NCBI GenBank assembly: GCA_047605445.1
Contig: JASGFP010000004.1
Span: 1 to 64,000, forward strand
DNA length: 64,000 nt
Reading direction: 5' to 3'
DNA from: JAJXWB01 sp047605445
GTDB lineage: Bacteria > Pseudomonadota > Alphaproteobacteria > Rhizobiales > Beijerinckiaceae
In this document: piece after piece, positions 18,238-26,480 of the stretch
Layout: each line of letters begins with the position of its first letter
How positions within the stretch are numbered: the first letter of the stretch is position 1
The notes under the pieces: model-generated
The model's database searches: none
Told to the model about the DNA's origin: nothing
Seen by the model: the letters and a program-made list of their open reading frames with translations, nothing else
Position numbers and translations under genes: made by a program

Positions 18238-18330
18238 GTCATCCCGGACGGCCGCAGGCCGATCCGGGATCCAGCCGGCGATTTCGGCGCTCTGGATCCC
18301 GGCTCGCCGCTTCGCTCCGGCCGGGATGCC
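18238..18330 (-). repeat. 93-bp interspersed repeat, copy 2 (inverted)
   Basis: Read on the minus strand this matches copy 1 (14517-14609) block for block: CCCGGCCG...GAGCCGGGATCCAGAGC...GATCGGCCTGCGGCCG. Both are 93 nt. It sits between the 3' ends of the GST-like gene and ggt, where it could act as a bidirectional 3' structure. Confidence 0.8.
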
Positions 18331-18341
18331 AGGTCGGCCGA

Positions 18342-20075
18342 TCACCACCCGACCGCCGCCGTCCCCCTCTGCCGGCTGTCGCTCGCCCCCATCATCAGCC
18401 CATCCAGCACCTGGATCGTCGCGACCGACCCCAGCGTCCCGCCGACGACCACGTTCTGCCCCTTCTCCCGCAACAGCCGGATCGTATCGAGCGACAGGCC
18501 GCGTTCGACGCGCAACTCGTCCGGCAGCCATTGATGGTGGAAGCGCGGGGCTTCCATGGCCTCAGCCGCGTTCATGCCGTGGTCGACCAGGTTGGAAATC
18601 TGCTCCAGCACCGTCGTGATGATGCGCGGCCCGCCGGGCGAGCCCGTCACGATTTCCACCTTGCCGTCCTTCAGCACGATGGTCGGCGTCATCGAAGACA
18701 GCGGGCGTTTTTTCGGCCCCGGCGCATTGGCGGGTCCGCCCACCAGCCCGAAGGCGTTTGGGCTGCCTGGCTTTGCGGCGAAATCGTCGAGCTCGTTGTT
18801 GAGCAGCACGCCGGTGCCCTCCGCCACCAGCCCCAGCCCGTAGGAAAAATTCAGCGTGTAGGTATTGGCGACCGCATTGCCCTCGCGGTCCACGACGGAA
18901 AAATGCGTGGTCTGGTCGCCCTCGAACGGCGCGGGATCGACATGCTTGATTTCGACGGAAGGCCGCGCCTTCTCCGTCGAGATTTCCTCCGCCAGCTTCG
19001 CCGCATATTTCTTGGACAACAGTCCCGACAGCGGGATTTTCACGAAATCCGGATCGGCCAGCCATTCCGCGCGGTCGGCGAAGGCGAGCTTCATCGCTTC
19101 CGTCATGACGTGGACGGTCGCCGCCGTCTGCGGCCCGCTTTCCCGGATTGGGAAATGCTCGAGAATGTTCAGAAGCTCGATCAGATGCACGCCGCCGGAA
19201 GAGGGCGGCGGCATGGAGACGATGTCGTGGCCGCGATAGGTTCCGCGCACGACAGGCCGCTCCATGGGCGCGTAGCCTTTCAGGTCGTCGGCCGTCATCA
19301 GCCCGCCCGCGCCGCGCACGGCGGCGACGATTTTTTCCGCGGTCTCGCCCTCGTAGAAGGCGCGGTGCCCGCCGGTCGCTATCCGTTCCAGCGTGGCGGC
19401 GAGATCGGCCTGCGCCAGCGTGTCGCCTGGCCCGAGCGTACTTCCATCGGGCTTGAAAAAAATCGCCCGGCTCGAGGGCCAGCGCCCGAGCCGGCGGGCG
19501 GCTTGCGGCAGGGAATCGGCGAGATCGTCCTCGATCGGGACGCCCTCGCGCGCCAGCCGGATCGCCGGCGCCAGCAGGTCGGCGAGCGAGAACTTGCCCG
19601 AGCCCCATTTGTCCCGCGCATGGGCGAGCCCCGCCACCGTGCCGGGAACGCCGACGCCGAGCCCGCTGTCGCGCGATTTTTTCGGATCCGCGGCGCCGGC
19701 TGTGTCCAGGAATACGTCTGAACTGGTCGCCGCCGGCGCAATTTCGCGGTAGTCGAGCGCGACGTCGCGGTTCTCTTTCGCCAGATGCACGACCATGAAC
19801 CCGCCGCCGCCGAGATTGCCCGCGCGGGGTAGCGTCACCGCCAGGGCGAAGCCGGTCGCCACCGCCGCATCCACCGCATTGCCGCCTTGCTTCAAAATGT
19901 CGAGCCCGACCCGCGCGGCGATCTTTTCCTGCGCCACGACCATGCCATTGCGCGCCAGCACGGGCAGGTTGCGCGCAATCCCCGCGATAATCGGCGGCCC
20001 GGCCTCGGCCCGCGCCGGCTGCGCGCCGTTGGGGAAGGCAAGAAAAAGGAGAGCGAGCGCAGCAACATGCCCCAT
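18342..20075 (-). CDS. ggt: Gamma-glutamyltransferase (periplasmic)
   Basis: A 577-residue precursor. Residues 1-23 are a signal peptide ending ARA. The glutathione-hydrolysing N-terminal nucleophile fold shows GGNAVDAAVATGFALAV, NLGGGGFMVV and a Pro-Pro-Pro-Ser-Ser-Gly-Gly loop. Autoprocessing would occur before T389 in GDQTTHFSVVD, the position of E. coli T391. The small subunit has LNNELDDF and the SSMTPTIVLKDGK / TGSPGGPRI segments that bind gamma-glutamyl. It acts in the periplasm on glutathione and related peptides. The start at 20075 is chosen for the signal peptide. It is divergent from cdd. Confidence 0.95.
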   Translation of the reverse strand: MGHVAALALLFLAFPNGAQPARAEAGPPIIAGIARNLPVLARNGMVVAQEKIAARVGLDILKQGGNAVDAAVATGFALAVTLPRAGNLGGGGFMVVHLAKENRDVALDYREIAPAATSSDVFLDTAGAADPKKSRDSGLGVGVPGTVAGLAHARDKWGSGKFSLADLLAPAIRLAREGVPIEDDLADSLPQAARRLGRWPSSRAIFFKPDGSTLGPGDTLAQADLAATLERIATGGHRAFYEGETAEKIVAAVRGAGGLMTADDLKGYAPMERPVVRGTYRGHDIVSMPPPSSGGVHLIELLNILEHFPIRESGPQTAATVHVMTEAMKLAFADRAEWLADPDFVKIPLSGLLSKKYAAKLAEEISTEKARPSVEIKHVDPAPFEGDQTTHFSVVDREGNAVANTYTLNFSYGLGLVAEGTGVLLNNELDDFAAKPGSPNAFGLVGGPANAPGPKKRPLSSMTPTIVLKDGKVEIVTGSPGGPRIITTVLEQISNLVDHGMNAAEAMEAPRFHHQWLPDELRVERGLSLDTIRLLREKGQNVVVGGTLGSVATIQVLDGLMMGASDSRQRGTAAVGW

Positions 20076-20174
20076 TCCCGCCCGCCTCGTTTGCAAATTC
20101 TTTGTCACTGGGTGGCATCCTGCGCGATCACGGATTTGGAATGCTACACGCAGCACACGCAATTGGCGCGGTCG

Positions 20175-20597
20175 ATGAACCAGCCTGACGATCTCCTGGC
20201 CGCAGCCCGGGCCGCGCGCGCGCATGCTCACGCGCCCTATTCGGGCTTTGCGGTGGGCGCGGCCGTGCGCGGCGCGTCAGGGCGGGTCTACGCCGGCTGC
20301 AATGTCGAGAACGCCGCCTATCCCGAAGGCCTCTGCGCAGAGGCCGTCGCCATTGGCGCCTGCGTGGCGGCGGGCGAAACGAAAATCGTCGAGGCGCTCG
20401 TCGTCGCCGATTCGCCGGGCCCGACGACGCCCTGCGGCGCCTGCCGCCAGCGGCTCCGCGAATTCGCCGCCGACGAAACGCCGGTCCATGCGGCCGGCGC
20501 GGCTGGCGTCGTGGCCACCTATTCGCTCGGCGCGCTGCTGCCGCATTCGTTCGGTCCGGGCCATCTCGTCCTCCAGAGTCGGAAAGCGTCGACATGA
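20175..20597 (+). CDS. cdd: Cytidine deaminase
   Basis: A 140-residue homotetrameric-type enzyme that deaminates cytidine and deoxycytidine. It shows YSGFAVGAAV near the N-terminus, NVENAAYPEGLCAEAVAIG with the zinc Cys and catalytic Glu, and PCGACRQ with the two remaining zinc Cys. Its stop overlaps the next gene's start (ATGA at 20594-20597), so translation is coupled. It is the first gene of a three-gene nucleoside-salvage operon: cdd, purine nucleoside phosphorylase, thymidine phosphorylase. Confidence 0.96.
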   Translation: MNQPDDLLAAARAARAHAHAPYSGFAVGAAVRGASGRVYAGCNVENAAYPEGLCAEAVAIGACVAAGETKIVEALVVADSPGPTTPCGACRQRLREFAADETPVHAAGAAGVVATYSLGALLPHSFGPGHLVLQSRKAST

Positions 20598-21409
20598 CCG
20601 ATGTCGTTGATCAGGCCGTCGCGATCATCAACGCGCGCGACGTTCCCATCGTGGATACGGCGATCGTGCTCGGCGCGGGGCTTGGCGCCGTCGCCGAGGG
20701 CTTCGACGATGCGATCACCATTCCCTACGCCGACCTGCCGGGCTTCCCGCAGGGACAGGCGGAGCCGGATGGGGCGCTCGTCATCGCCACGCATGATGGC
20801 ATGACGGTCGCCTACATGCGCGGGCGGGCCAAATTTCACGAGGCCGGCGATGCGGCCGCGATGGCGGCGCCGCTCGAGACTCTCGCCATGCTCGGCGCCA
20901 CCAATTTCATTCTGGCGGGCGGCGTCGGCTCGGTGCGCGGCGACATGCATCCGGGCAATCTCGTGCTCATCACCGATCACATAAATCTCGGCGGCATCAA
21001 TCCGCTGATCGGCATGTCGTCGGACGGCGGTCTCATCAGCCTGACGGAAGCCTACGATCCCAAACTCTTTCGCCGTCTCAAGCGCGCGACGATCCATTGC
21101 GGCGTTCAGACGCACGAGGGCGTGATGATGTGGTTCTCCGGACCGACCTTCGAGACGCCCGCCGAAATCCGCATGGCGCGCGCGCTCGGCGCGGATGTGG
21201 TCAGCATGTCCATGGCGCCGGAAGTGATTCTCGCGCGACGTCTCGGCGTCAATGTCGCCGCCATCGGCGCAGTCACTTACTATGGCGCGGGTTTCCAGGG
21301 CGGCGCGCCAAGTCACGACCAGACGCTGCGGCAGGCGCACGCCGCCGCCATCGGCCTGAAGCGACTGTTGCGCGCCTTCCCGAAGACTCGCGAAATGACG
21401 CCGGCCTGA
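20594..21409 (+). CDS. Purine nucleoside phosphorylase (trimeric class)
   Basis: A 271-residue enzyme that splits purine nucleosides with phosphate. It has the phosphate-binding GAGLG, the GRAKFHEAG loop (the family GRxHxYEG equivalent), FILAGGVGSVR, GPTFETPAEIRMARALGADVVSMSMAPE with the purine-contacting Glu, and a C-terminal helix. One feature is odd: the segment that reads T-N-x-A-A-G in most family members is T-Y-Y-G-A-G here, so Y229 replaces the base-binding Asn. It overlaps cdd by 4 nt and deoA by 1 nt (TGATG). A methylthioadenosine phosphorylase is an alternative but lacks other support. Confidence 0.88.
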   Translation: MTDVVDQAVAIINARDVPIVDTAIVLGAGLGAVAEGFDDAITIPYADLPGFPQGQAEPDGALVIATHDGMTVAYMRGRAKFHEAGDAAAMAAPLETLAMLGATNFILAGGVGSVRGDMHPGNLVLITDHINLGGINPLIGMSSDGGLISLTEAYDPKLFRRLKRATIHCGVQTHEGVMMWFSGPTFETPAEIRMARALGADVVSMSMAPEVILARRLGVNVAAIGAVTYYGAGFQGGAPSHDQTLRQAHAAAIGLKRLLRAFPKTREMTPA

Positions 21410-22731
21410 TGGCCGAACGCCTCGCGCCCGAAATCATCCGCGCCAAGCGCGACGGGCGCACGCTCGAGCGCGCCGACATCGACTTCTTCATTCAGGGTCT
21501 CGTCTCCGGCGCCGTCGGCGCCGATCAGGCGGCGGCCTTCGCCATGGCCGTCTTTTTTCGTGGCATGGATGCGCGCGAATGCGCCGATCTCACGGCTGCG
21601 ATGACTGCGTCCGGAACGCGGCTCGATTGGCGCGCGCTCGATCTCGGCGGTCCCGTTCTGGACAAGCATTCGACCGGCGGCGTCGGCGACGTCGTGAGCC
21701 TCATGCTCGCGCCGATGGTTGCAGCCTGCGGCGGCTTCGTGCCGATGATCGCCGGCCGTGGCCTCGGCCATACCGGCGGCACTGTCGACAAGCTCGAATC
21801 GATTCCCGGCTACCGTACCTCGCCCGATCTCGCGGCGATGCAGCGTGTGATACGCGCGGCCGGCTGCGCCATCGTCGGCCAGTCCGACGATCTCGCGCCC
21901 GCCGACCGCCGTCTTTACGCGATCCGCGACGTGACGGCGACGGTCGAATCCATTCCGCTCATCACCGCGTCGATCCTGTCCAAGAAACTCGCCGCCGGCC
22001 TTGACGCGCTGGTCATGGACGTGAAGACCGGCGCCGGCGCCTTCATGGTCGCGCTGGAGCAATCGCGCGCGCTGGCGCAATCGCTCGTGGCGACTGGCGG
22101 CGCGGCGGGCCTGCCGACGCGCGCGCTCATCACCGACATGAACGAGGCGCTCGCGCCTTGCGCCGGCAATGCGATCGAAGTCGCCTGCGCCATCGACTAT
22201 CTGACCGGCGCGCGCCGAGACGCGCGCCTGCACGAGGTCGTGCTGGCGCTCGGCGCGGAAATGCTGACGCTCGGGAGCCTTGCGTCCTCGCGGGAAGAGG
22301 CCTGCGAAAAGTTGGAGCGCGCATTGGCGAGCGGCGCCGCCGCCGACCGTTTTGCGCGTATGGTGGCGGGGCTCGGCGGCCCGTCCGATCTCGTCGAGGC
22401 GTCGACGCGCTATCTCGCCCAGGCGCCCGTGATTGTCGAGGCGCGTTCCCCGCTTTCGGGATTCATTACGGCGGTCGACGTTCGCGCGCTCGGCCTCGCC
22501 GTCGTCGGGCTCGGCGGTGGGCGTCGGCGCGCGGGCGACAGGATTGATCCGTCGGTCGGCCTGTCCGAAATCGCGCCGCTCGGCGCGGATGTTGCGCAGC
22601 AGCCCCTCGCCCGCGTTCATGCGCGCGACGCGACGGCGGCGAAGGCCGCCGTCGCGGTCGTCCAGCGCGCCTTTGCAATTGGCGACAATGCGGCGTCGCC
22701 AGAACCGCTCGTTGTCGAACGTATCGGCTGA
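21409..22731 (+). CDS. deoA: Thymidine phosphorylase
   Basis: A 440-residue pyrimidine nucleoside phosphorylase that converts thymidine and deoxyuridine to base and deoxyribose 1-phosphate. It has the three-domain family layout: the N-terminal helical domain starts MAERLAPEIIRAKRDG, the phosphate-binding signature is LDKHSTGGVGD, then the family block GRGLGHTGGTVDKLESIPG, VMDVKTGAGAFM, and the C-terminal hinge domain with SGFITAVD and GLGGGR. The start codon shares a base with the stop of the upstream phosphorylase. It is the last gene of the salvage operon and faces the NlpC/P60 gene. Confidence 0.96.
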   Translation: MAERLAPEIIRAKRDGRTLERADIDFFIQGLVSGAVGADQAAAFAMAVFFRGMDARECADLTAAMTASGTRLDWRALDLGGPVLDKHSTGGVGDVVSLMLAPMVAACGGFVPMIAGRGLGHTGGTVDKLESIPGYRTSPDLAAMQRVIRAAGCAIVGQSDDLAPADRRLYAIRDVTATVESIPLITASILSKKLAAGLDALVMDVKTGAGAFMVALEQSRALAQSLVATGGAAGLPTRALITDMNEALAPCAGNAIEVACAIDYLTGARRDARLHEVVLALGAEMLTLGSLASSREEACEKLERALASGAAADRFARMVAGLGGPSDLVEASTRYLAQAPVIVEARSPLSGFITAVDVRALGLAVVGLGGGRRRAGDRIDPSVGLSEIAPLGADVAQQPLARVHARDATAAKAAVAVVQRAFAIGDNAASPEPLVVERIG

Positions 22732-22762
22732 CGCGGCGTTGCGCCGATAGCGTCGAACGGCG

Positions 22763-23623
22763 TCAGGCGATGGGCGTCAGCCGCCTGATTGCAGTGATCG
22801 CGCCGAACGAATTGCGCGCAATCCGCTCGCGCGCGCCTTTCAATGCTTCGCTCGCAACCAGCATGTGATGGCCGTTGGCGTGCAAGAGCGTGTCGGCGTC
22901 GCGCATGATACCGACGTGCCCTTTCCAGAAGATCAGGTCGCCGCGATGCAAATGCGTGAGTTCGTCGGTGATCGTCAGCGGCTGGCCCAGCGCCTTCGCC
23001 TGCATGTCGGTGTCGCGCGGCGCGGCGATTCCGCAGGCCGCGAGCGACGATTGCACGAGCCCCGAGCAATCGACGCCCGCAGGCGTCTTGCCGCCCCACA
23101 GATAGGGCGCGCCGCTCATGCTTTCGGCGACCGCGACAAAATCGGATTCGTAGGCTTGGACCGGCGCAAGATGGCGGGCGAAAACGAAACCGCCCCGCGC
23201 AAGACGCGCGAAATCACCGGATGCGTCGATGACTGCGACCTGCGCGCCGAACGGCAACGTTTCCACTATCGGCGCTTTCATGTTCGCGGCTGGATAGACG
23301 AAGGTCGCGCGCGCCGTGACGCGATGCGTCGGCGCGACGACATCCGGCGCAAGCGCAAGTTCGGAGAGATAGCCGACATACGAATCGCGCGCGAGCTGAA
23401 CCCAGGCCCAGCCCTCCTCGCGCTCGAAAACCGTGACGGTTTCGCCCGCGAGCGCCTGTGTGTCGAGGCTGGCCTCGGGCGATGGCGCGCTCTTGAGATC
23501 GGCGACAGGCGCGACGACCTGCATACGCACGCCTTCGACGAAGCGCGTGGCCTCCACCTGTCCCTTCAGATATGCGGCGGCGAGGTCGGGCCGCGCCGGC
23601 GTCAGACGCTTGTCGAACGTCAC
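22763..23623 (-). CDS. NlpC/P60 family cell-wall peptidase with SH3 domains
   Basis: A 286-residue protein. Residues about 35-150 hold two bacterial SH3-like modules (VVAPVADLKSAPS..., GWAWVQLA, SYVGYLSE), probably for cell-wall binding. Residues 160-286 are the NlpC/P60 cysteine peptidase domain with the catalytic Cys in PAGVDCSGLV (C186), His in KGHVGIM (H236) and a polar residue in NGHHM (H252). It probably cleaves muropeptides such as gamma-D-glutamyl-diaminopimelate bonds. No signal peptide is visible, so it may act on recycled peptides in the cytoplasm. Its ATG overlaps the stop of the MarR-type gene by 4 nt. Confidence 0.9.
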   Translation of the reverse strand: MTFDKRLTPARPDLAAAYLKGQVEATRFVEGVRMQVVAPVADLKSAPSPEASLDTQALAGETVTVFEREEGWAWVQLARDSYVGYLSELALAPDVVAPTHRVTARATFVYPAANMKAPIVETLPFGAQVAVIDASGDFARLARGGFVFARHLAPVQAYESDFVAVAESMSGAPYLWGGKTPAGVDCSGLVQSSLAACGIAAPRDTDMQAKALGQPLTITDELTHLHRGDLIFWKGHVGIMRDADTLLHANGHHMLVASEALKGARERIARNSFGAITAIRRLTPIA

Positions 23624-23982
23624 GAGGCAAGCTCCTTCGCCTTGTCCACCACGAGGTCGCCGAGCTGCTCGACGAACAGTGCGCCCTTGACGGTGCGCTG
23701 CACGATCACGTTGCGGCGGTCGGCCTCGTCGCGCCGCCGCGTCACGAGCTCAAGCGCGCCGAGCGAATCGAGCGCGCGGGTGACGACCGGCTTGGTCACG
23801 TCGAGGCGCGCGGCGATGCCGCGCACCGTATGCGGCGGCTTTTCGAGATAGATGGTGAGCAGGATCGATAATTGCCGGAAGGTGAAATCGGGATGATCGC
23901 GCGGCCCCTTTTCGCGCACCACATCGAGCGCGACATCGGACAAGAGACGCAGCGCCTGCTGCGGAGAAAGGACGATGGTCAT
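23620..23982 (-). CDS. MarR-type winged-helix regulator
   Basis: A 120-residue protein. Predicted elements: an N-terminal helix (LSPQQALRLLSDVALDVVREKG), then FTFRQLSILLTIYLEKPPHTVRGIAARLDVTKPVVTRALDSLGALELVTRRRDEADRRNVIVQRT, a clear winged helix with the D-x-R wing of MarR proteins. It is shorter than typical MarR members because the terminal dimerisation helices are brief. It lies between pepA (57 bp upstream) and the NlpC/P60 gene (4-nt overlap), so it probably belongs to that operon. Target and ligand are unknown. The ATG at 23982 is preceded by GGAG. Confidence 0.85.
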   Translation of the reverse strand: MTIVLSPQQALRLLSDVALDVVREKGPRDHPDFTFRQLSILLTIYLEKPPHTVRGIAARLDVTKPVVTRALDSLGALELVTRRRDEADRRNVIVQRTVKGALFVEQLGDLVVDKAKELAS

Positions 23983-24038
23983 GATCGCGCTCCGTCTCCG
24001 CAGATTATTTCGCAGGCGTATTAAAGTCCCGTTCCGCT

Positions 24039-25424
24039 TCAGTCGGCGCCCACGCGCCGGCGAATGAGCTCGAACACAAGCCGCGCCGCCTGGATTTCGC
24101 CGCCTTCCGGCCGGCCGGGCTTGGCGGACGACGACCAGTTGTAGACGTCGAAATGCGCCCAGGCGGTGGTCTTGGGCACGAATCGCTTGAGAAACATCGC
24201 CGCGACGATGGCGCCGGCGAAAGGCCCGCTCGACACGTTGTTGAGGTCGGCCGTCTTGCTGTCGAGCAGCGCGCCGTAGGGCGCCCATAGCGGCAGGCGC
24301 CAGACGGGATCGGCGGCTGATTCGCCCGCAGCGGCTATGTCGGCAGCGAGTTTCTCGTCATTGGTGAAACAGGCCGGCAGATCCGGCCCGAGCGCCACGC
24401 GGGCCGCCCCGGTCAGCGTTGCGAAATCGAGCAGCATGTCCGGCTCGTCCTCGTCGGCCAGCGCCAGCGCGTCGGCGAGAATGAGGCGGCCCTCGGCGTC
24501 CGTATTGCCGATCTCGACGGTGAGCCCGGCGCGGCTCGGATAGATATCGCCCGGCCGGAAGGAGTGCGCGGAGACCGAATTTTCCACGATGGGGACGATC
24601 ACGCGCAGCCGCACCGGCAGGTTCGCGCGCATGATCATCGCCGCCGCCGCCAGCGCGGTCGCCGCGCCGCCCATGTCTTTCTTCATCAGCAGCATGGACG
24701 CGCCGGGCTTGATGTCGAGGCCGCCGGTGTCGAAGCACACGCCCTTGCCGACCAGCGTGATCTTGGGCCCGCCCTTGCGCGCGCCCCAGGAGAAATCGAC
24801 CAGCCGCGGCCCCTCCGCCGCGCCCTTGCCCACAGCGTGGATGAGCGGAAAGCCGTTCTTCAATTGTGCGCCGCTGACGACCTTGGCGCGGGCCTTGAAT
24901 CGCGCGGCGAGGGCAAGCGCGGCTTCTTCCAGCGCGTCCGGCCCCATGTCATTGGCGGGCGTATTGATGAGGTCGCGCCCAAGCTCGACTGCGCCGGCGA
25001 TCGCCTCGATGCGCTCCCGCTTCGCGCCGCGCGGCGCCTCGAGCACCACATCATTGGTCTTTGGCTTGCGGTAGCGGGCGAACCTGTACGCTGACAGCAG
25101 GAAAGCGAGTTCCGCGTGCTCGGGCGCCTCCGCGCTTTCCGCCATCCGGTAGCGACCGGGCGGCAGAACTGTCGCAAGCCGTCCGAACGCCATCGGGTCG
25201 GCGCGATCGGCGCCGGCGTCGGCAAGCCCGAACAGGACGGCGGCGATCGCGCCCTTGGCCGTCGGCACAATCAGATGCGCGCCCGCAGCGCCGTCATAGC
25301 CGACCGCGGCGGCATAGGCGCGGGCTTCCGCCGGTAGAGCTTCCAGCGTCGCGCGAAGTCGGGCGCGGCTCGTCGGGACGATGGGAATCGAATTGCGCGT
25401 GGGGTCGCCGAGGACGAGAGGCAT
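24039..25424 (-). CDS. pepA: Leucyl aminopeptidase (M17 family)
   Basis: A 461-residue cytosolic metallo-aminopeptidase. The C-terminal catalytic domain contains LINTPANDMGPDALEEAA, the lysine and metal block VGKGVCFDTGGLDIKPG, MKKDMGGAA, IVENSVSAHSFRPGDIYPS and the family signature NTDAEGRLILADALALA. The N-terminal domain is shorter and less conserved than in E. coli PepA, as in many alphaproteobacteria. An in-frame TTG directly precedes the ATG at 25424, which I prefer. Downstream are a MarR-type regulator and an NlpC/P60 peptidase, suggesting a peptide and muropeptide turnover unit. Confidence 0.95.
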   Translation of the reverse strand: MPLVLGDPTRNSIPIVPTSRARLRATLEALPAEARAYAAAVGYDGAAGAHLIVPTAKGAIAAVLFGLADAGADRADPMAFGRLATVLPPGRYRMAESAEAPEHAELAFLLSAYRFARYRKPKTNDVVLEAPRGAKRERIEAIAGAVELGRDLINTPANDMGPDALEEAALALAARFKARAKVVSGAQLKNGFPLIHAVGKGAAEGPRLVDFSWGARKGGPKITLVGKGVCFDTGGLDIKPGASMLLMKKDMGGAATALAAAAMIMRANLPVRLRVIVPIVENSVSAHSFRPGDIYPSRAGLTVEIGNTDAEGRLILADALALADEDEPDMLLDFATLTGAARVALGPDLPACFTNDEKLAADIAAAGESAADPVWRLPLWAPYGALLDSKTADLNNVSSGPFAGAIVAAMFLKRFVPKTTAWAHFDVYNWSSSAKPGRPEGGEIQAARLVFELIRRRVGAD

Positions 25425-25443
25425 CAAGCGCTCCGTTGGTTCG

Positions 25444-25458
25444 TTAACTCTCGATTAG
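25444..25458 (+). promoter_or_regulatory. CtrA-like box upstream of tadD
   Basis: TTAA-N7-TTAG at 25444-25458 differs by one base from the CtrA consensus TTAA-N7-TTAA. It is 45 bp upstream of the tadD start. A second TTAAC lies at 25461. Three other one-mismatch boxes precede the other pilus units. Confidence 0.45.
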
Positions 25459-25502
25459 GGTTAACGCTTTATTGCTGCGAGGACCGTCACCGCAAGCCCG
25501 GA

Positions 25503-26378
25503 TTGAGACACGTGCCCGCATTTTCCGTCCGCACCCGCGCCCGTCCCCTCGCCGCCATCTCGATCGTCGCCCTCGCCCTGGCGCTGGGCGGCTGCAATCG
25601 CCCCTCGATGAGCGACGTGACCGGTTCCATCGGCGGCAGCGATTCGATGCCGGAGTCGGACGCCGCGCTTCGGCAATATTCGGAGGAATGGGGCCGGCGC
25701 TACGATTCAAACCAGACCGACAGGCGCACGGCGATGAACTATGCCCGTTCGCTGCGGGCGTTGGGGCAGCATTCGCAGGCGGTCGCCGTGCTGCGCGGCC
25801 TGGCGATCACTCACCCGCGCGACATGGAAGTGCTGGGCGCCTACGGCAAGGCGCTCGCCGACGACGGCAAGCTGGAGGAAGCCTCCAAGGTGCTGGCCAA
25901 TGCGCATACGCCGGAAAGGCCGAACTGGTCGGTGCTGTCGGCGCAAGGCTCGGTCGCCGACCAGATGGGCGATCACGACCGTGCACGCGAATACTACAAT
26001 TCGGCCTTGAAGATGCGGCCGGACGATCCGGGCGTGCTCTCCAATCTCGGCCTGTCCTATGCGTTGTCGCGCAATCTGCCGATGGCGGAAACGACCCTGC
26101 GGACGGCCGTCGCGCAACCTGGCGCAGACATGCGCGTCCGCCAGAATCTCGCGCTCGTTCTTGCCCTGCAAGGCAAGTTCGCGGAGGCGGAGGGTGTGTC
26201 GCGCAAAGATCTTTCGCCGTCCGATGCGGCGGCCAATGTCGGCGAGATCCGCCGCATGATCTCGCAATCCAACACCTGGAGCGCCATCCGTCAGGTCGAC
26301 GGCAAGACGTCCGACGGCAAAATGCGTGGCGGCAAGGGCAAGAGTGCGGCCACAAAGGCCGACACGCCCGAAGGCTGA
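25503..26378 (+). CDS. tadD: TadD-like tetratricopeptide lipoprotein (pilus assembly)
   Basis: A 291-residue lipoprotein. The signal ends in the lipobox LGGC, with the lipidated Cys near residue 31. Residues 65-210 form TPR helices (NYARSLRALGQHSQAVAVLRG, YGKALADDGKLEEASKVL, AQGSVADQMGDHDRAREYYNSALKMRPDD, LSYALSRNLPMAETTLRTAV). The C-terminal 40 residues are basic and low in complexity. In Tad systems TadD helps secretin assembly at the outer membrane. The start is either TTG at 25503 or GTG at 25512; neither has a strong ribosome site. It is convergent with tadC. Confidence 0.88.
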   Translation: MRHVPAFSVRTRARPLAAISIVALALALGGCNRPSMSDVTGSIGGSDSMPESDAALRQYSEEWGRRYDSNQTDRRTAMNYARSLRALGQHSQAVAVLRGLAITHPRDMEVLGAYGKALADDGKLEEASKVLANAHTPERPNWSVLSAQGSVADQMGDHDRAREYYNSALKMRPDDPGVLSNLGLSYALSRNLPMAETTLRTAVAQPGADMRVRQNLALVLALQGKFAEAEGVSRKDLSPSDAAANVGEIRRMISQSNTWSAIRQVDGKTSDGKMRGGKGKSAATKADTPEG

Positions 26379-26422
26379 CATCGCCGCCCAAACCCGAAGC
26401 CTCGGCATGGGCCGGAAACGAA

Positions 26423-26456
26423 AAATGCGCGCCGCCGCGGCGCGCATTTCTTTTTT
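26423..26456. terminator. Bidirectional terminator between tadD and tadC
   Basis: AAATGCGCGCCGC pairs with GCGGCGCGCATTT around a tiny loop, followed on the plus strand by CTTTTTT and preceded by GAAAA, which gives a T-run on the minus strand. It lies between the convergent tadD and tadC genes and suits both transcripts. Confidence 0.88.
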
Positions 26457-26480
26457 CCCACTCGAGCCGACGAACGCCGC

